A DNA stretch of 39,635 nt, taken from positions 1 through 39,635 of the forward strand of contig JAHAZL010000045.1 in the NCBI GenBank assembly GCA_018384055.1. The letters are read 5' to 3'. The position numbers and the translations under genes were made by a program. The notes under the pieces are model-generated. The model did not search any database. It worked only from the letters and a program-made list of their open reading frames with translations, and was not told the origin of the DNA. Origin of the DNA: Treponema sp. (GTDB taxonomy: Bacteria > Spirochaetota > Spirochaetia > Treponematales > Treponemataceae). Below are positions 8,732 to 17,079 of the stretch, in pieces (position 1 is the stretch's first letter; every line of letters starts with the position of its first letter).

Positions 8732-10801
8732 ATGAAAAAAATATTTGAATACATAAAATCACGGCCTCTGGCCTTTGCCTCATTGATTTTCATTGGCCTT
8801 GTCTACCTTGTGATGATCTTTGCGGAATTTGTTGCACCTTATCCTGCGACAAAGTCATTCCCGGAGAACACCTTTCACCCGGCAAACATCCAGCTTGGGA
8901 TCGACGGAATAAAAGTGCGCGAGTATCGGGTCCTTGAGCCTTCCACCTGGCAGTACGCAAAGGTTAAGGGCATTGAACATAACTTTCGTTTGTTTGCCAG
9001 AGGCAGCGAATACCGAATGTTAGGGATTATAAAAACTAACGTTCATTTGTTTGGTACAAAAGACAGTGAATATCCGGTTTATTTGCTTGGGGCAGACAAT
9101 CTGGGCCGCGACCTGTTCAGCAGAATCGTCTACGGAAGCCGCATTTCCCTGACCATCGGTTTCATAGCAAGTGCAGTTTCCCTTGTCCTTGCAATTGTTT
9201 TTGGTGGCCTTGCAGGTTTCTTTGGCGGAAAGACCGACTGGTGCATCATGAGGTTCAGCGAGTTTTTCATGCTTATACCTGGACTTTATTTGATTTTGTT
9301 TTTGCGTTCCCTTTTGAATTCAAAGATGGACAGCGGAACTTCCTACATGATAATAACGGTTCTTCTTTCACTTGTTGGATGGCCTGGAAGTGCAAGAACC
9401 TTGCGCGGTATGGTTCACGCCATCAAGAGGGAAGAGTTTGTTCAGAATGCAATTCTTGAAGGAATGCCATCCCTCGTAATTATTTTCCGCCACATCATTC
9501 CGCAGATTACAAGCCTCCTTATCGTAAGCACAACTCTTGCGGTTCCGGGATTCATCATGAGCGAAACAACTTTGTCTTATCTTGGACTCGGTATTGCAGA
9601 TCCTGCCGTAAGCTGGGGTAGTTTGATTAACCGCGACATTTCAACTTTGAATAACCTTAGAAATTTTCCATGGCTTCTGGTTCCGGTCTGGCTTTTGCTT
9701 TTAGTGACTCTTGCCTTCAATTTCTTTGGCGATGCCCTTCGCGATTTTTATGATCCATACCACAGCGTATTTAAAAAGCCTTTCTTCAAATTCAATTTTA
9801 GAAAGACGGCTGAAGAAAATGCCGTTGCAGAAAAAGCTCCTGAAGTTGAAGCCAAAACTTCCCGTGATTTCCTTTCCGTTGAAAATCTTCATGTTACCTT
9901 TGATCTGTTCCGCGGAAAAAAGAGCATAAAGATTTTTGCTGTTCGCGGCATAAGCTACAAAATGGACCGCGGGGAAATCCTTGGAATTGTAGGCGAAAGT
10001 GGCAGCGGCAAATCCGTTTCATCAACTGCAATTCCAGGACTTCACGGAGAAAATGCAACTGTTGAAGGAAAAATTTTCTTTGAAGGTACGGAACTTACTT
10101 CACTGGATAAAAAACAGCTGCGCCAGTTCCGCGGTAAAAAAATCGGTTACATTTTCCAGGAGCCGGGCCGTTCCTTTGATCCCCTGCAGAACATCGGTTC
10201 AGTCTTTGAAGAAACTTTAAGGAACTCAAATCCTGAAATTACAGGAGAAGAATGCGAGGCAAAGACAATAGAACTCCTTAAGGAAGTAGGACTTCCAAAT
10301 CCAGAAAAACGCCTTAAGAATTTCCCCCACCAGTTTAGCGGCGGTCAGCTTCAGCGCATTTCAATTGCCCTTTCCCTTGCCCAGGACTGCGACCTGTTGA
10401 TTGCAGACGAGCCTACAACTGCCCTTGATGTTACGATTCAGGCGCAGATTGTAGAACTCCTTGCAGATCTCAGGAAAACAAGAAAGCTTTCCATCATCTT
10501 CATCAGCCATAACATCGACCTTGTTGCATCTTTGTGCGACAGAATCATCGTAATGTACGGCGGGCTTATTATGGAGACGGGACCTTCAAAAGAAATCATT
10601 GAAAATCCAAGGCATCCATACACAAAGGCCCTGCTTGCCTCAAGTCCAAAATTCGGAACCAGCTACAGGAATCACGAACTCCATCCAATTTCCGGAAGGG
10701 TAACGGATCCCGCAAAGCCTGAAGCAGGCTGCCCGTTTGCACCGAGATGTTCCCTTGCATCGGAAAAATGCAGGGAAACAGGATACAATTGCATAAACTG
10801 A
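8732..10801 (+). CDS. Fused OppC-like permease and OppD-like ATPase
   Basis: A single 689-residue chain carrying both a membrane subunit and an ATPase of the peptide importer. Residues 1 to ~345 are an OppC-like permease, with an N-terminal helix, LGADNLGRDLFSRIVYGSR, the coupling loop EFVQNAILEGM and the late motif GDALRDFYDP. A charged linker follows (about 350-385). Residues ~388-689 are an ATPase: Walker A GESGSGKS at 421-428, Q-loop FQEPGRSFDPL, signature FSGGQLQRISIA near 535, Walker B LLIADEPTTALD, switch His in FISHNIDL, and a C-terminal oligopeptide/HPY module with CPFAPRCSLASEKC. The reading frame is uninterrupted across the junction. AGGAG precedes the ATG. Permease/ATPase fusions of this type are known but uncommon. 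Confidence 0.93.
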   Translation: MKKIFEYIKSRPLAFASLIFIGLVYLVMIFAEFVAPYPATKSFPENTFHPANIQLGIDGIKVREYRVLEPSTWQYAKVKGIEHNFRLFARGSEYRMLGIIKTNVHLFGTKDSEYPVYLLGADNLGRDLFSRIVYGSRISLTIGFIASAVSLVLAIVFGGLAGFFGGKTDWCIMRFSEFFMLIPGLYLILFLRSLLNSKMDSGTSYMIITVLLSLVGWPGSARTLRGMVHAIKREEFVQNAILEGMPSLVIIFRHIIPQITSLLIVSTTLAVPGFIMSETTLSYLGLGIADPAVSWGSLINRDISTLNNLRNFPWLLVPVWLLLLVTLAFNFFGDALRDFYDPYHSVFKKPFFKFNFRKTAEENAVAEKAPEVEAKTSRDFLSVENLHVTFDLFRGKKSIKIFAVRGISYKMDRGEILGIVGESGSGKSVSSTAIPGLHGENATVEGKIFFEGTELTSLDKKQLRQFRGKKIGYIFQEPGRSFDPLQNIGSVFEETLRNSNPEITGEECEAKTIELLKEVGLPNPEKRLKNFPHQFSGGQLQRISIALSLAQDCDLLIADEPTTALDVTIQAQIVELLADLRKTRKLSIIFISHNIDLVASLCDRIIVMYGGLIMETGPSKEIIENPRHPYTKALLASSPKFGTSYRNHELHPISGRVTDPAKPEAGCPFAPRCSLASEKCRETGYNCIN

Positions 10802-10827
10802 CGGTTTTTTAGAAAAGGAAAACAACT

Positions 10828-11793
10828 ATGGAAAATGAGACAGTAATACAGGTTTGCAACCTTAAAAAACGCTTTGGCCTTGATGCAGGTTTTTTTGCAA
10901 AGGCTGATCAGCATGTATATGCAGTAAACGACGTTTCCTTTGAAATCAAAAGGGGACAGACCTATGGCCTTGTAGGGGAAAGCGGCTGCGGAAAGACTAC
11001 GACAGCAAGGCTTTTGATCCGCATGTATGAAGCAGACCAGGGAAATGTGATTTACTATGGCGACGGAAAACTAAAGGATGTTCAGGCCATGAGCAAGAAA
11101 GAACTTGCCCTGTTCCGCGAGAAGGTCCGCTATGTTTTTCAGGATCCTTCCCGCTCCCTTGATCCGCGGCTTACGGTCTATGACATTCTGACATCTTCGC
11201 TGAAATATTCTTCAAAGTGGAAGGGCAAGGAAGATGCCCGTGCAAAGGCGGCAGCAATCCTTGAAGAAACAGGCCTTGATGCAAAGGATTTGGACAGAAA
11301 GCCTTCGGAATTTTCAGGCGGCCAGCGGCAGCGCATTTCCATTGCACGCGGTCTCATCATGGAACCTGAAGTTCTTGTCTGCGATGAAGTTGTAAGCGCC
11401 CTTGATGTAAGCGTACAGGCCCAGATTTTGAATCTATTGCAGGATTTGAGGAAGAAAAGGGGACTTTCGTTTCTTTTCATTGCCCATGACCTTAAGGTTT
11501 CATGCTGGTTCTGCGACACCATCGGCGTAATGTATAGGGGAATGCTTGTAGAAGAAGGTCCTGCAAAGGACATGTTTAAAGATGCAGTTCATCCTTATAC
11601 ACAGGCACTCTTTGCAGGAGCAGGCGGAAATTATAAAATTGAAAAGAACGGAGAAATGAATACACTGCTTGAATCTCCCAAAGGCTGCCCCTATGCACAC
11701 CGATGTTCCAGGGCAAGTGAAAAGTGTCGTGAAGAAATCCCTGAGTGGAAGGAAGTTTCGGAAGGACACAAGATAAGGTGTTTCAACGCATAA
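10828..11793 (+). CDS. OppF-like ABC transporter ATPase
   Basis: Second ATPase of the peptide importer (321 residues), expected to pair with the ATPase half of the preceding fusion. It contains Walker A GESGCGKT near residues 51-58, Q-loop VFQDPSRSLDPR, signature FSGGQRQRISIARGL, Walker B VLVCDEVVSALDVSVQAQ and switch His in FIAHDL. The C-terminal oligopeptide/HPY module carries CPYAHRCSRASEKC. AAGGA precedes the ATG, 26 bases after the fusion gene. It closes the operon and is followed by a strong terminator. The Walker B tail reads CDEVVSALD rather than the more common CDEPVSALD, as also seen in related OppF proteins. Confidence 0.93.
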   Translation: MENETVIQVCNLKKRFGLDAGFFAKADQHVYAVNDVSFEIKRGQTYGLVGESGCGKTTTARLLIRMYEADQGNVIYYGDGKLKDVQAMSKKELALFREKVRYVFQDPSRSLDPRLTVYDILTSSLKYSSKWKGKEDARAKAAAILEETGLDAKDLDRKPSEFSGGQRQRISIARGLIMEPEVLVCDEVVSALDVSVQAQILNLLQDLRKKRGLSFLFIAHDLKVSCWFCDTIGVMYRGMLVEEGPAKDMFKDAVHPYTQALFAGAGGNYKIEKNGEMNTLLESPKGCPYAHRCSRASEKCREEIPEWKEVSEGHKIRCFNA

Positions 11794-11839
11794 AAAAAGG
11801 CTTTTAGAAGAAAAATAAGTTTCAACTAAAAGCCTTTTT
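11794..11839. terminator. Bidirectional terminator between convergent ABC operon and DUF4105 gene
   Basis: AAAAAGGCTTTTAG at 11794-11807 is perfectly complementary to CTAAAAGCCTTTTT at 11826-11839. A and T runs on both sides make it usable from either strand. It directly follows the oppF-like stop and lies 17 bases past the end of the DUF4105 gene. Confidence 0.85.
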
Positions 11840-11855
11840 GTTCAGCACCTAACAG

Positions 11856-13763
11856 TTAAAAGAAAACCCTAATGGAACCGCCTGCACTGTGTTTTGTTCT
11901 GCGGAAATCTCCTGAAAAACTGTAAAAAGCATTAAGTGAAAGATGCTGGTGCAGTGAAAGTCTTTCTTCTGCTCTAGCTTCAAACCTTGTATGCTCTATA
12001 TCAAAAGGAGACTGATATACGGAACCTGAAATTTTCTGCTTCCATATTCCTGCCGTGGTAATAAAACCTATCTCTCCGCCTGCAAGAATATCACTGTTGT
12101 AGTTGTATTTACCAGAGAAAAAATTATCTGCACCAATAAAAAAATAAGCTTGAGTACATTTTAAAATAAAACAGCTTATTCCTGCAGCACCTTTAAGATG
12201 AAAAGCCAGATTTTCATTACCGTCTCTGCATAAATTTTGAGCGACACCAGCCCTTAACAGAAATCCTTTTTTAGGAATAAAACTGTCATATACCGGCATA
12301 GAAACAATGTTTACAATGTCTGCATACCTAAGGGAAATCTTTTTTTCAAAAACATTGTATCTTAGATTTGCAGTGCAGAATTCAATTTGTGAATTTGGAG
12401 AATATCCATCATCCCTGTCCATCATGTTATGTGCAAGAAGACGGAAACTGGCATCTGTAAAAAAATCACCGTCATCAAAGCCGGTTCCGGTACTAATCAT
12501 GTGTGAACCATGAGGATTCTGAGGTTGAGAAGTTGGAACTGGAATTTCAAAAGCTAAAGATTTTTCACACTTTATTTTATTTCTTTCTGTAAGAACTTCT
12601 ATAAACCGTTTCTGATATTCTTTTTGAGTAATTTTATTATCTGACAGTAGAAATTTTAAATAGTCTGATGCAAATTCCAGAAGATTAGCCTTTTCTTCAT
12701 CACTCAGACCTTCTGGTATATTTGAAATTTCAGCTTTGCCCAGACATAATTTCTTTACAAACTTTTTCTGACTGTAATTCATAAAGCTTTTTTCATGCAT
12801 CATTTTTGAATACATAGAAGGCCTGAATTCAGCATTACCAAGAAGACCATGTTTTTTTAGTTTTCTTATTACCTGAACAGGTTCAACAACAAGAGAACGT
12901 TCTTCCGTAAGTTTTGTATCAGGACGCGCAGCTTCTATTGGAAAAAGAATACAGTAAGCGCAGTTTTCATCAAGAAAAAAATAATCTGTATAAGTAAAAC
13001 TCATTTCAAGAATATGACGAAGCATTGTATCATTTTGATCATCTGAAAGATTGAGTTTGTATTCCCAGGTGTCACGCATATCAAGATAACTGTATTGTGT
13101 AATTTGTTTATAATATGGAACAATTTCATAGCGGCCAGGATATGCTCCAAAAATTCCCTTAATTGCATAAATTAAACTTGGAGGATCTGTTGCAATAGCC
13201 CCATAATTTATAGACATGCCTGCAAGGTGAGGAGTATTTTCACTTTCAATAAGAAAAAAAAGATGTCCAAACATGGAAACAGGACTGTTCATGTAAGCCG
13301 CAGGAAAAACAAGATAAAAGGACTTTACTTTAAGCATTTCCTTTATTTTGGCATATTCAGTATCACCATCATAAGGAAGCTGGTTTTTATCTATATTCAG
13401 TTTATTGCAAAGCCACTTATAGCGTGAACTGTATTTATAAGTAGGGTGAATCACATCTTCCTTTTTTTCATCGAAGAAAGAATGAATTGTTGCTTCAAGT
13501 TCAGCCTTAGGATTTTTTTTACCGTCAGGTGCAAGAAAAAAATTTTTATCATCAAGAAGACTTTTATAACCGGTTATGCTTTTTTTATAATGACAAAGAA
13601 GAAGCCAGTAGTCATCTTCATATAAAGAAAGTTCTTCAGCTTTTTTTATAAGTGATGTTTCGTATTCTGTTTGAGAGAAAAGTTTAAATGGAATAATAAG
13701 TATAAACAAAAAAAGCAGACTGCGTAATGACAATCTGCTTTTCTCCAAAAACTTGATTTGCAT
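11856..13763 (-). CDS. DUF4105 envelope protein with predicted C-terminal beta-barrel
   Basis: A 635-residue secreted protein of unknown function. A signal peptide (LLFLFILIIPFKLFSQ, cleavage after ~residue 31) is followed by a DUF4105 domain at about 140-310 with SMFGHLFFLIE, GAYPGRYEIVPYY and DENCAYCILFPIEA. The conserved His, Tyr, Glu-Asn and Cys suggest a catalytic site. DUF4105 is related to the N-terminal periplasmic domain of Lnb, the lipoprotein intramolecular acyltransferase, which is known family knowledge. The last ~200 residues alternate polar and hydrophobic residues and end in Phe, as outer-membrane barrels do. The ATG at 13763 was chosen over an in-frame TTG 15 bases upstream. 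It begins four bases after the DUF3015 stop, so the two are probably coupled. Confidence 0.82.
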   Translation of the reverse strand: MQIKFLEKSRLSLRSLLFLFILIIPFKLFSQTEYETSLIKKAEELSLYEDDYWLLLCHYKKSITGYKSLLDDKNFFLAPDGKKNPKAELEATIHSFFDEKKEDVIHPTYKYSSRYKWLCNKLNIDKNQLPYDGDTEYAKIKEMLKVKSFYLVFPAAYMNSPVSMFGHLFFLIESENTPHLAGMSINYGAIATDPPSLIYAIKGIFGAYPGRYEIVPYYKQITQYSYLDMRDTWEYKLNLSDDQNDTMLRHILEMSFTYTDYFFLDENCAYCILFPIEAARPDTKLTEERSLVVEPVQVIRKLKKHGLLGNAEFRPSMYSKMMHEKSFMNYSQKKFVKKLCLGKAEISNIPEGLSDEEKANLLEFASDYLKFLLSDNKITQKEYQKRFIEVLTERNKIKCEKSLAFEIPVPTSQPQNPHGSHMISTGTGFDDGDFFTDASFRLLAHNMMDRDDGYSPNSQIEFCTANLRYNVFEKKISLRYADIVNIVSMPVYDSFIPKKGFLLRAGVAQNLCRDGNENLAFHLKGAAGISCFILKCTQAYFFIGADNFFSGKYNYNSDILAGGEIGFITTAGIWKQKISGSVYQSPFDIEHTRFEARAEERLSLHQHLSLNAFYSFSGDFRRTKHSAGGSIRVFF

Positions 13764-13767
13764 CAAA

Positions 13768-14211
13768 TTAGATTGCAAATGAATGAATTCTTGCTGCTAC
13801 TTCTTCTGCTGTTACATCGCTAGATGTGTAAATGTTGCTGAAGTTGTCCTTAAGTGTGCTCTTGAAAGAAGCTTTGTCAGAAACTGCAAGCATGTCTGCA
13901 AGAACGTCAAGGTATTCACCTTCACCCATTGCAATGTTCTGAGCAAGACCGTCCATGTTGTCTGCAACGAAGTTCTTTGTATCTACGAGAGCAATAGCTT
14001 CCCCTTCACGATATCCCAAAGTACCTGTTGTAATGGCAAATGCACCGTTAGCACAAGTTCCGTTCAAAATAGAACCAAGGATTTCCCATCCTTTTCCAGA
14101 TTTGCCCTGAAGCAAAACACGGCCAAGACCAGCACCGATATTGTCAGCAAATACACCAGCTGAAGTACCAATAACCAAAGCAGCAGTTGCTGCAAGAACC
14201 TTCTTATTCAT
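13768..14211 (-). CDS. DUF3015 family secreted protein
   Basis: A 147-residue protein with signal peptide MNKKVLAATAALVIGTSAGVFA, apparently cleaved after VFA. The mature part has the DUF3015 pattern: a Gly-rich start (GAGLGRVLLQG), NGTCANGAFAITTGTLGY, then NFVADNMDGLAQNIAMGEGEYL and a helical C-terminus. Function of the family is unknown; export suggests a periplasmic or outer-membrane role. The start at 14211 has a good AAGGAG eight bases upstream, and a near-consensus promoter lies further upstream. It is the first gene of a two-gene operon with the DUF4105 protein, which suggests a shared envelope function. Confidence 0.85.
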   Translation of the reverse strand: MNKKVLAATAALVIGTSAGVFADNIGAGLGRVLLQGKSGKGWEILGSILNGTCANGAFAITTGTLGYREGEAIALVDTKNFVADNMDGLAQNIAMGEGEYLDVLADMLAVSDKASFKSTLKDNFSNIYTSSDVTAEEVAARIHSFAI

Positions 14212-14244
14212 AATACACTCCTTTAAAAATAAGATTCTAAATAA

Positions 14245-14272
14245 AGTATAATTCAAAAAAGGCATTTGTCAA
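14245..14272 (-). promoter_or_regulatory. Promoter of the DUF3015-DUF4105 operon
   Basis: On the minus strand, TTGACA (14267-14272) and TATACT (14245-14250) are 16 bases apart, upstream of the GGAG and ATG at 14211. Confidence 0.7.
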
Positions 14273-14385
14273 TAAATATTAGCTTATGCTTATGCAGTTC
14301 ATTTGAAAAATTAATGTTAAATACTGATTTTTGTTATCGACAGTTCATTATCAATTCAAAATATTCCTAAGTTCGGATTGAATAA

Positions 14386-14414
14386 TTGTTTTTTTTCTAT
14401 AAAAGCGGTATAAT
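14386..14414 (+). promoter_or_regulatory. Promoter of pheT
   Basis: TTGTTT at 14386-14391 and TATAAT at 14409-14414 are separated by 17 bases. The ATG with its AGAGGA ribosome binding site follows at 14449. The promoter diverges from that of the DUF3015 operon. Confidence 0.65.
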
Positions 14415-14448
14415 TTTGCCCAAATCATTTTTGAAAAAGAGGACTCTT

Positions 14449-16791
14449 ATGCCTAAGATTGAAGTCAATGAAAAACTGTTCTGGAATCTTCTCGGAACAA
14501 AATACAATGACTGGGAACTTTTTGAAAAGAAACTTACATCTGCAAAGGCTGAACTTGATGAAAAGCCAAACATGGAAGACAAAGAAGACGACCGCGTTAT
14601 AAAGATTGAACTTAACGATACAAACCGTCCTGACCTCTGGTCTACAGGCGGAATCACACGCTGCCTCCGCGAACACGAAGGTGCAAAGCATTCAGACTAT
14701 TCAAAATTCATGTCAAAGGCAGGAGACCTTAAGGACACAGGAAGCCGCGATGCTTATGTTGATCCAGAACTCCGCTACATCCGTCCATACATGGTTTCTT
14801 TCGTAATCTCCGGAAAGGCCATCGACAACGCAATGCTCATCGATATCATGCAGACACAGGAAAAGCTCTGCTGGAACTTTGGCCGCAAGAGAAAGACCGT
14901 ATCAATGGGTGTTTACCGCCAGGCAAACGTTAAGTGGCCAATCCACTTCAACGCATGTGATCCTGATACAATGAAATTCCAGCCGCTTCAGGGTGAAGGC
15001 GTTCAGACTCTCCGCGAAATCGTAGAAACACATCCAAAGGGAAAGGAATACGGTCACATCATCAAGGACTTTAAGAAATACCCTGTTCTTCAGGATGACA
15101 AGGGCGAAGTAATGAGCATGGCACCAATCATCAACAGCGCAACTTTGGGGCAGGTTGAAATCGGCGACAAGGAACTCGTTGTTGAACTAACCGGTGCCGA
15201 CATGAAGGACCTTATGCTTTCCGCAAACATCGTTGCCTGTGACTTTGCCGATGCAGGTTACGAAATCCTTCCTGTAAAGGTTCACCATGAATATGACACT
15301 GGATTCGGAAAGGATGTTACAATTCCTTACTACTTCCAGGATACAACAGATGCAAAACTTTCTGCAATCAACAAGAAGCTTGGAGAAGAACTTACGGAAG
15401 CTCAGGTAACAGATGCCCTCCAGCGCATGGGAAATACAGTTACAGTAAAGAAGGAAGGCAACGAAACAGTGTTTACAGTTGCTCCAGCTCCTTACCGCAA
15501 CGACTTCCTTCACGAAGTTGATGTCATCGAAGATGTTATGATCGGCATGGGGCTTGATTACTTTAAGCCTGCAAAGCCAAATGACTTTACAATCGGACGC
15601 CTTCTTCCTGTTACGCTTTACAGCCGCAAGGTTAAGAACATTCTCGCTGGTCTTGGCTACCAGGAAATGATCTTCAACTACCTTGGTTCAAAGAAGACAT
15701 ACATCGACAACATGGGTGTTGACGGAAGCAATGTAATTGAAATCGCCAACCCAATGAGCGAAAACTACCAGTTCATCCGCCCTTCAATCATCGCTTCTCT
15801 GTTTGAGGCAGAAGCACAGAGCGGAAACGCAGTTTACCCGCACAAGATTTTTGAAGTTGGAAAGATTGCCTACATCGATCCAAGCGAAAATACAGGAACA
15901 AAGACAATCCAGTCCCTCGGATTCCTTACTGCAAGCAACAACGCCAACTTTAACGAAGCTGCTTCTGAAGTAAGCACAATCCTCTACTACCTTGACCACA
16001 AGTATGAAGTTGTAGAAACAAACGATCCACGCTTCATCCCTGGCCGTCAGGCAGGAATCATGGTAAACGGAAAGCAGTGCGGCATCTTCGGTGAAATCCA
16101 CCCACAGATTCTTGAAAACTGGACCGTTGGAGTTCCTTGCGTTGCAGGCGAAATCGATGTTGAATACATCATGGAAGCAACTGCAAAGGCAGAAGACAAG
16201 GCAACAAGGGAAGCTGCAGCAAAGAACGATGCAAAGGCAGCGGAAAAGAAGGCCGCAGAAGATGCAGCACAGTCGGAAGCCGCAGCATTCGATCCTGTTG
16301 AACACTTCAACAAGTACATCGAGCTCCGCGTTGCAAAGATTGAAAAGGTAGAAACAAACCCACAGGGTGACAAGCTTTACATTGAAACAATGGATGACGG
16401 CAGCGGAAGACCTCGCATCATTCAGTCTGGCCTTCGCCCTTACCTTAAGGAAGAAGAGCTTCTTGGCAAGCATGTAATCATTGCGGCTAACCTTGCCCCA
16501 AGAAAGATGAAGGGTGTTGAAAGCCATGGTATGCTCCTTGCTTCCGACTACACGGAAAACGGCGTTGAAAAGGTTGAACTTTTGACAGCTCCTTGGGCAG
16601 CACCCGGTACAATTGTTACTCTTGAAGGTTTTGAAGGCGCAGTTGAAAAACCTGCAAAAATCGACATCGACCGCTTCTGCAAGGTTGAATACAAGGTAAT
16701 TAACCATGTTGCACACTCTGCAGGAAAAGCTCTTGTTGCCGGCGGAAAAAAGATTACTCTTGAAAAAGTAGAAAACGCAGAAATCGAATAG
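14449..16791 (+). CDS. pheT: Phenylalanine-tRNA ligase beta subunit, archaeal type, with C-terminal EMAPII-like domain
   Basis: Beta chain of the alpha2-beta2 enzyme that charges tRNA-Phe. The 780-residue protein starts directly with the archaeal/eukaryotic-type body (EVNEKLFWNLLG, then IELNDTNRPDLWSTGGI and a GMGLDYFKPAKPNDFTIGRL stretch) and lacks the N-terminal EMAPII-like domain of ordinary bacterial PheT. Archaeal-type PheRS is known in spirochaetes. After about residue 577 comes an Ala/Lys/Glu-rich helical linker of ~35 residues. A C-terminal tRNA-binding domain follows at ~612-720, with IELRVAKIEKVETNPQGDKL, PYLKEEELLGK and APRKMKGVESHGMLLAS, very like the MetRS C-terminal/Trbp111 domain. 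The ATG at 14449 has AGAGGA upstream; an earlier in-frame ATG lies before the -10 and is unlikely. pheS is not nearby. Confidence 0.95.
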   Translation: MPKIEVNEKLFWNLLGTKYNDWELFEKKLTSAKAELDEKPNMEDKEDDRVIKIELNDTNRPDLWSTGGITRCLREHEGAKHSDYSKFMSKAGDLKDTGSRDAYVDPELRYIRPYMVSFVISGKAIDNAMLIDIMQTQEKLCWNFGRKRKTVSMGVYRQANVKWPIHFNACDPDTMKFQPLQGEGVQTLREIVETHPKGKEYGHIIKDFKKYPVLQDDKGEVMSMAPIINSATLGQVEIGDKELVVELTGADMKDLMLSANIVACDFADAGYEILPVKVHHEYDTGFGKDVTIPYYFQDTTDAKLSAINKKLGEELTEAQVTDALQRMGNTVTVKKEGNETVFTVAPAPYRNDFLHEVDVIEDVMIGMGLDYFKPAKPNDFTIGRLLPVTLYSRKVKNILAGLGYQEMIFNYLGSKKTYIDNMGVDGSNVIEIANPMSENYQFIRPSIIASLFEAEAQSGNAVYPHKIFEVGKIAYIDPSENTGTKTIQSLGFLTASNNANFNEAASEVSTILYYLDHKYEVVETNDPRFIPGRQAGIMVNGKQCGIFGEIHPQILENWTVGVPCVAGEIDVEYIMEATAKAEDKATREAAAKNDAKAAEKKAAEDAAQSEAAAFDPVEHFNKYIELRVAKIEKVETNPQGDKLYIETMDDGSGRPRIIQSGLRPYLKEEELLGKHVIIAANLAPRKMKGVESHGMLLASDYTENGVEKVELLTAPWAAPGTIVTLEGFEGAVEKPAKIDIDRFCKVEYKVINHVAHSAGKALVAGGKKITLEKVENAEIE

Positions 16792-16797
16792 TACACG

Positions 16798-16834
16798 AAG
16801 GTTGCTTTGGATAACATCCGAGGCAACCTTTATT
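16798..16834 (+). terminator. Hairpin after pheT, likely terminator
   Basis: AAGGTTGC at 16798-16805 pairs with GCAACCTT at 16823-16830, with an inner GGAT/ATCC extension, and ends in a short T-rich stretch. It begins seven bases after the pheT stop. Confidence 0.65.
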
Positions 16835-16883
16835 CATTTAATAAAGCAGGCGATGTCCGTAGAAAGTGTTGCCATTAGGACGG

Positions 16884-17011
16884 TTCGACTTCGCTCACCG
16901 ATCCGGCAGGGTCCCTGAGCATAGTCGAAGGGCAGGGTATGTCATCCCGAATTTATTTCGGGATCTGGCGTAGTGTTTCTATCAAAGATGCTGAAACAAG
17001 TTCAGCATGAC
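16884..17011. repeat. Composite of three palindromic intergenic repeats
   Basis: Three hairpins lie in a row between pheT and the Na/Pi gene. TTCGACTTCGCTCA (16884-16897) pairs with TGAGCATAGTCGAA (16916-16929), 12 of 14 positions. ATCCCGAA (16944-16951) pairs with TTCGGGAT (16957-16964). ATGCTGAA (16988-16995) pairs with TTCAGCAT (17001-17008). The last two are bracketed by GTCAT at 16941 and ATGAC at 17007. On the minus strand part of it would encode HAELVSAS, a spurious peptide common where such repeats occur. It holds no gene and accounts for most of the 288-base gap. Confidence 0.75.
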
Positions 17012-17079
17012 GGTATTCTATGCATGACAACACAATTTTCGGACATAACCTAAAATAATTTTTACAACCAGGAATTATT

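Noticed and set aside
8338..8793. Minus-strand open frame across the repeat in the ABC operon
   Set aside because: It is antisense to oppB and oppCD and arises from the palindromic repeat.
15784..16716. Long open frame (310 codons) on the strand opposite pheT
   Set aside because: It lies entirely antisense to pheT, has Cys/Phe-rich composition typical of a reversed biased gene, and lacks a ribosome binding site.
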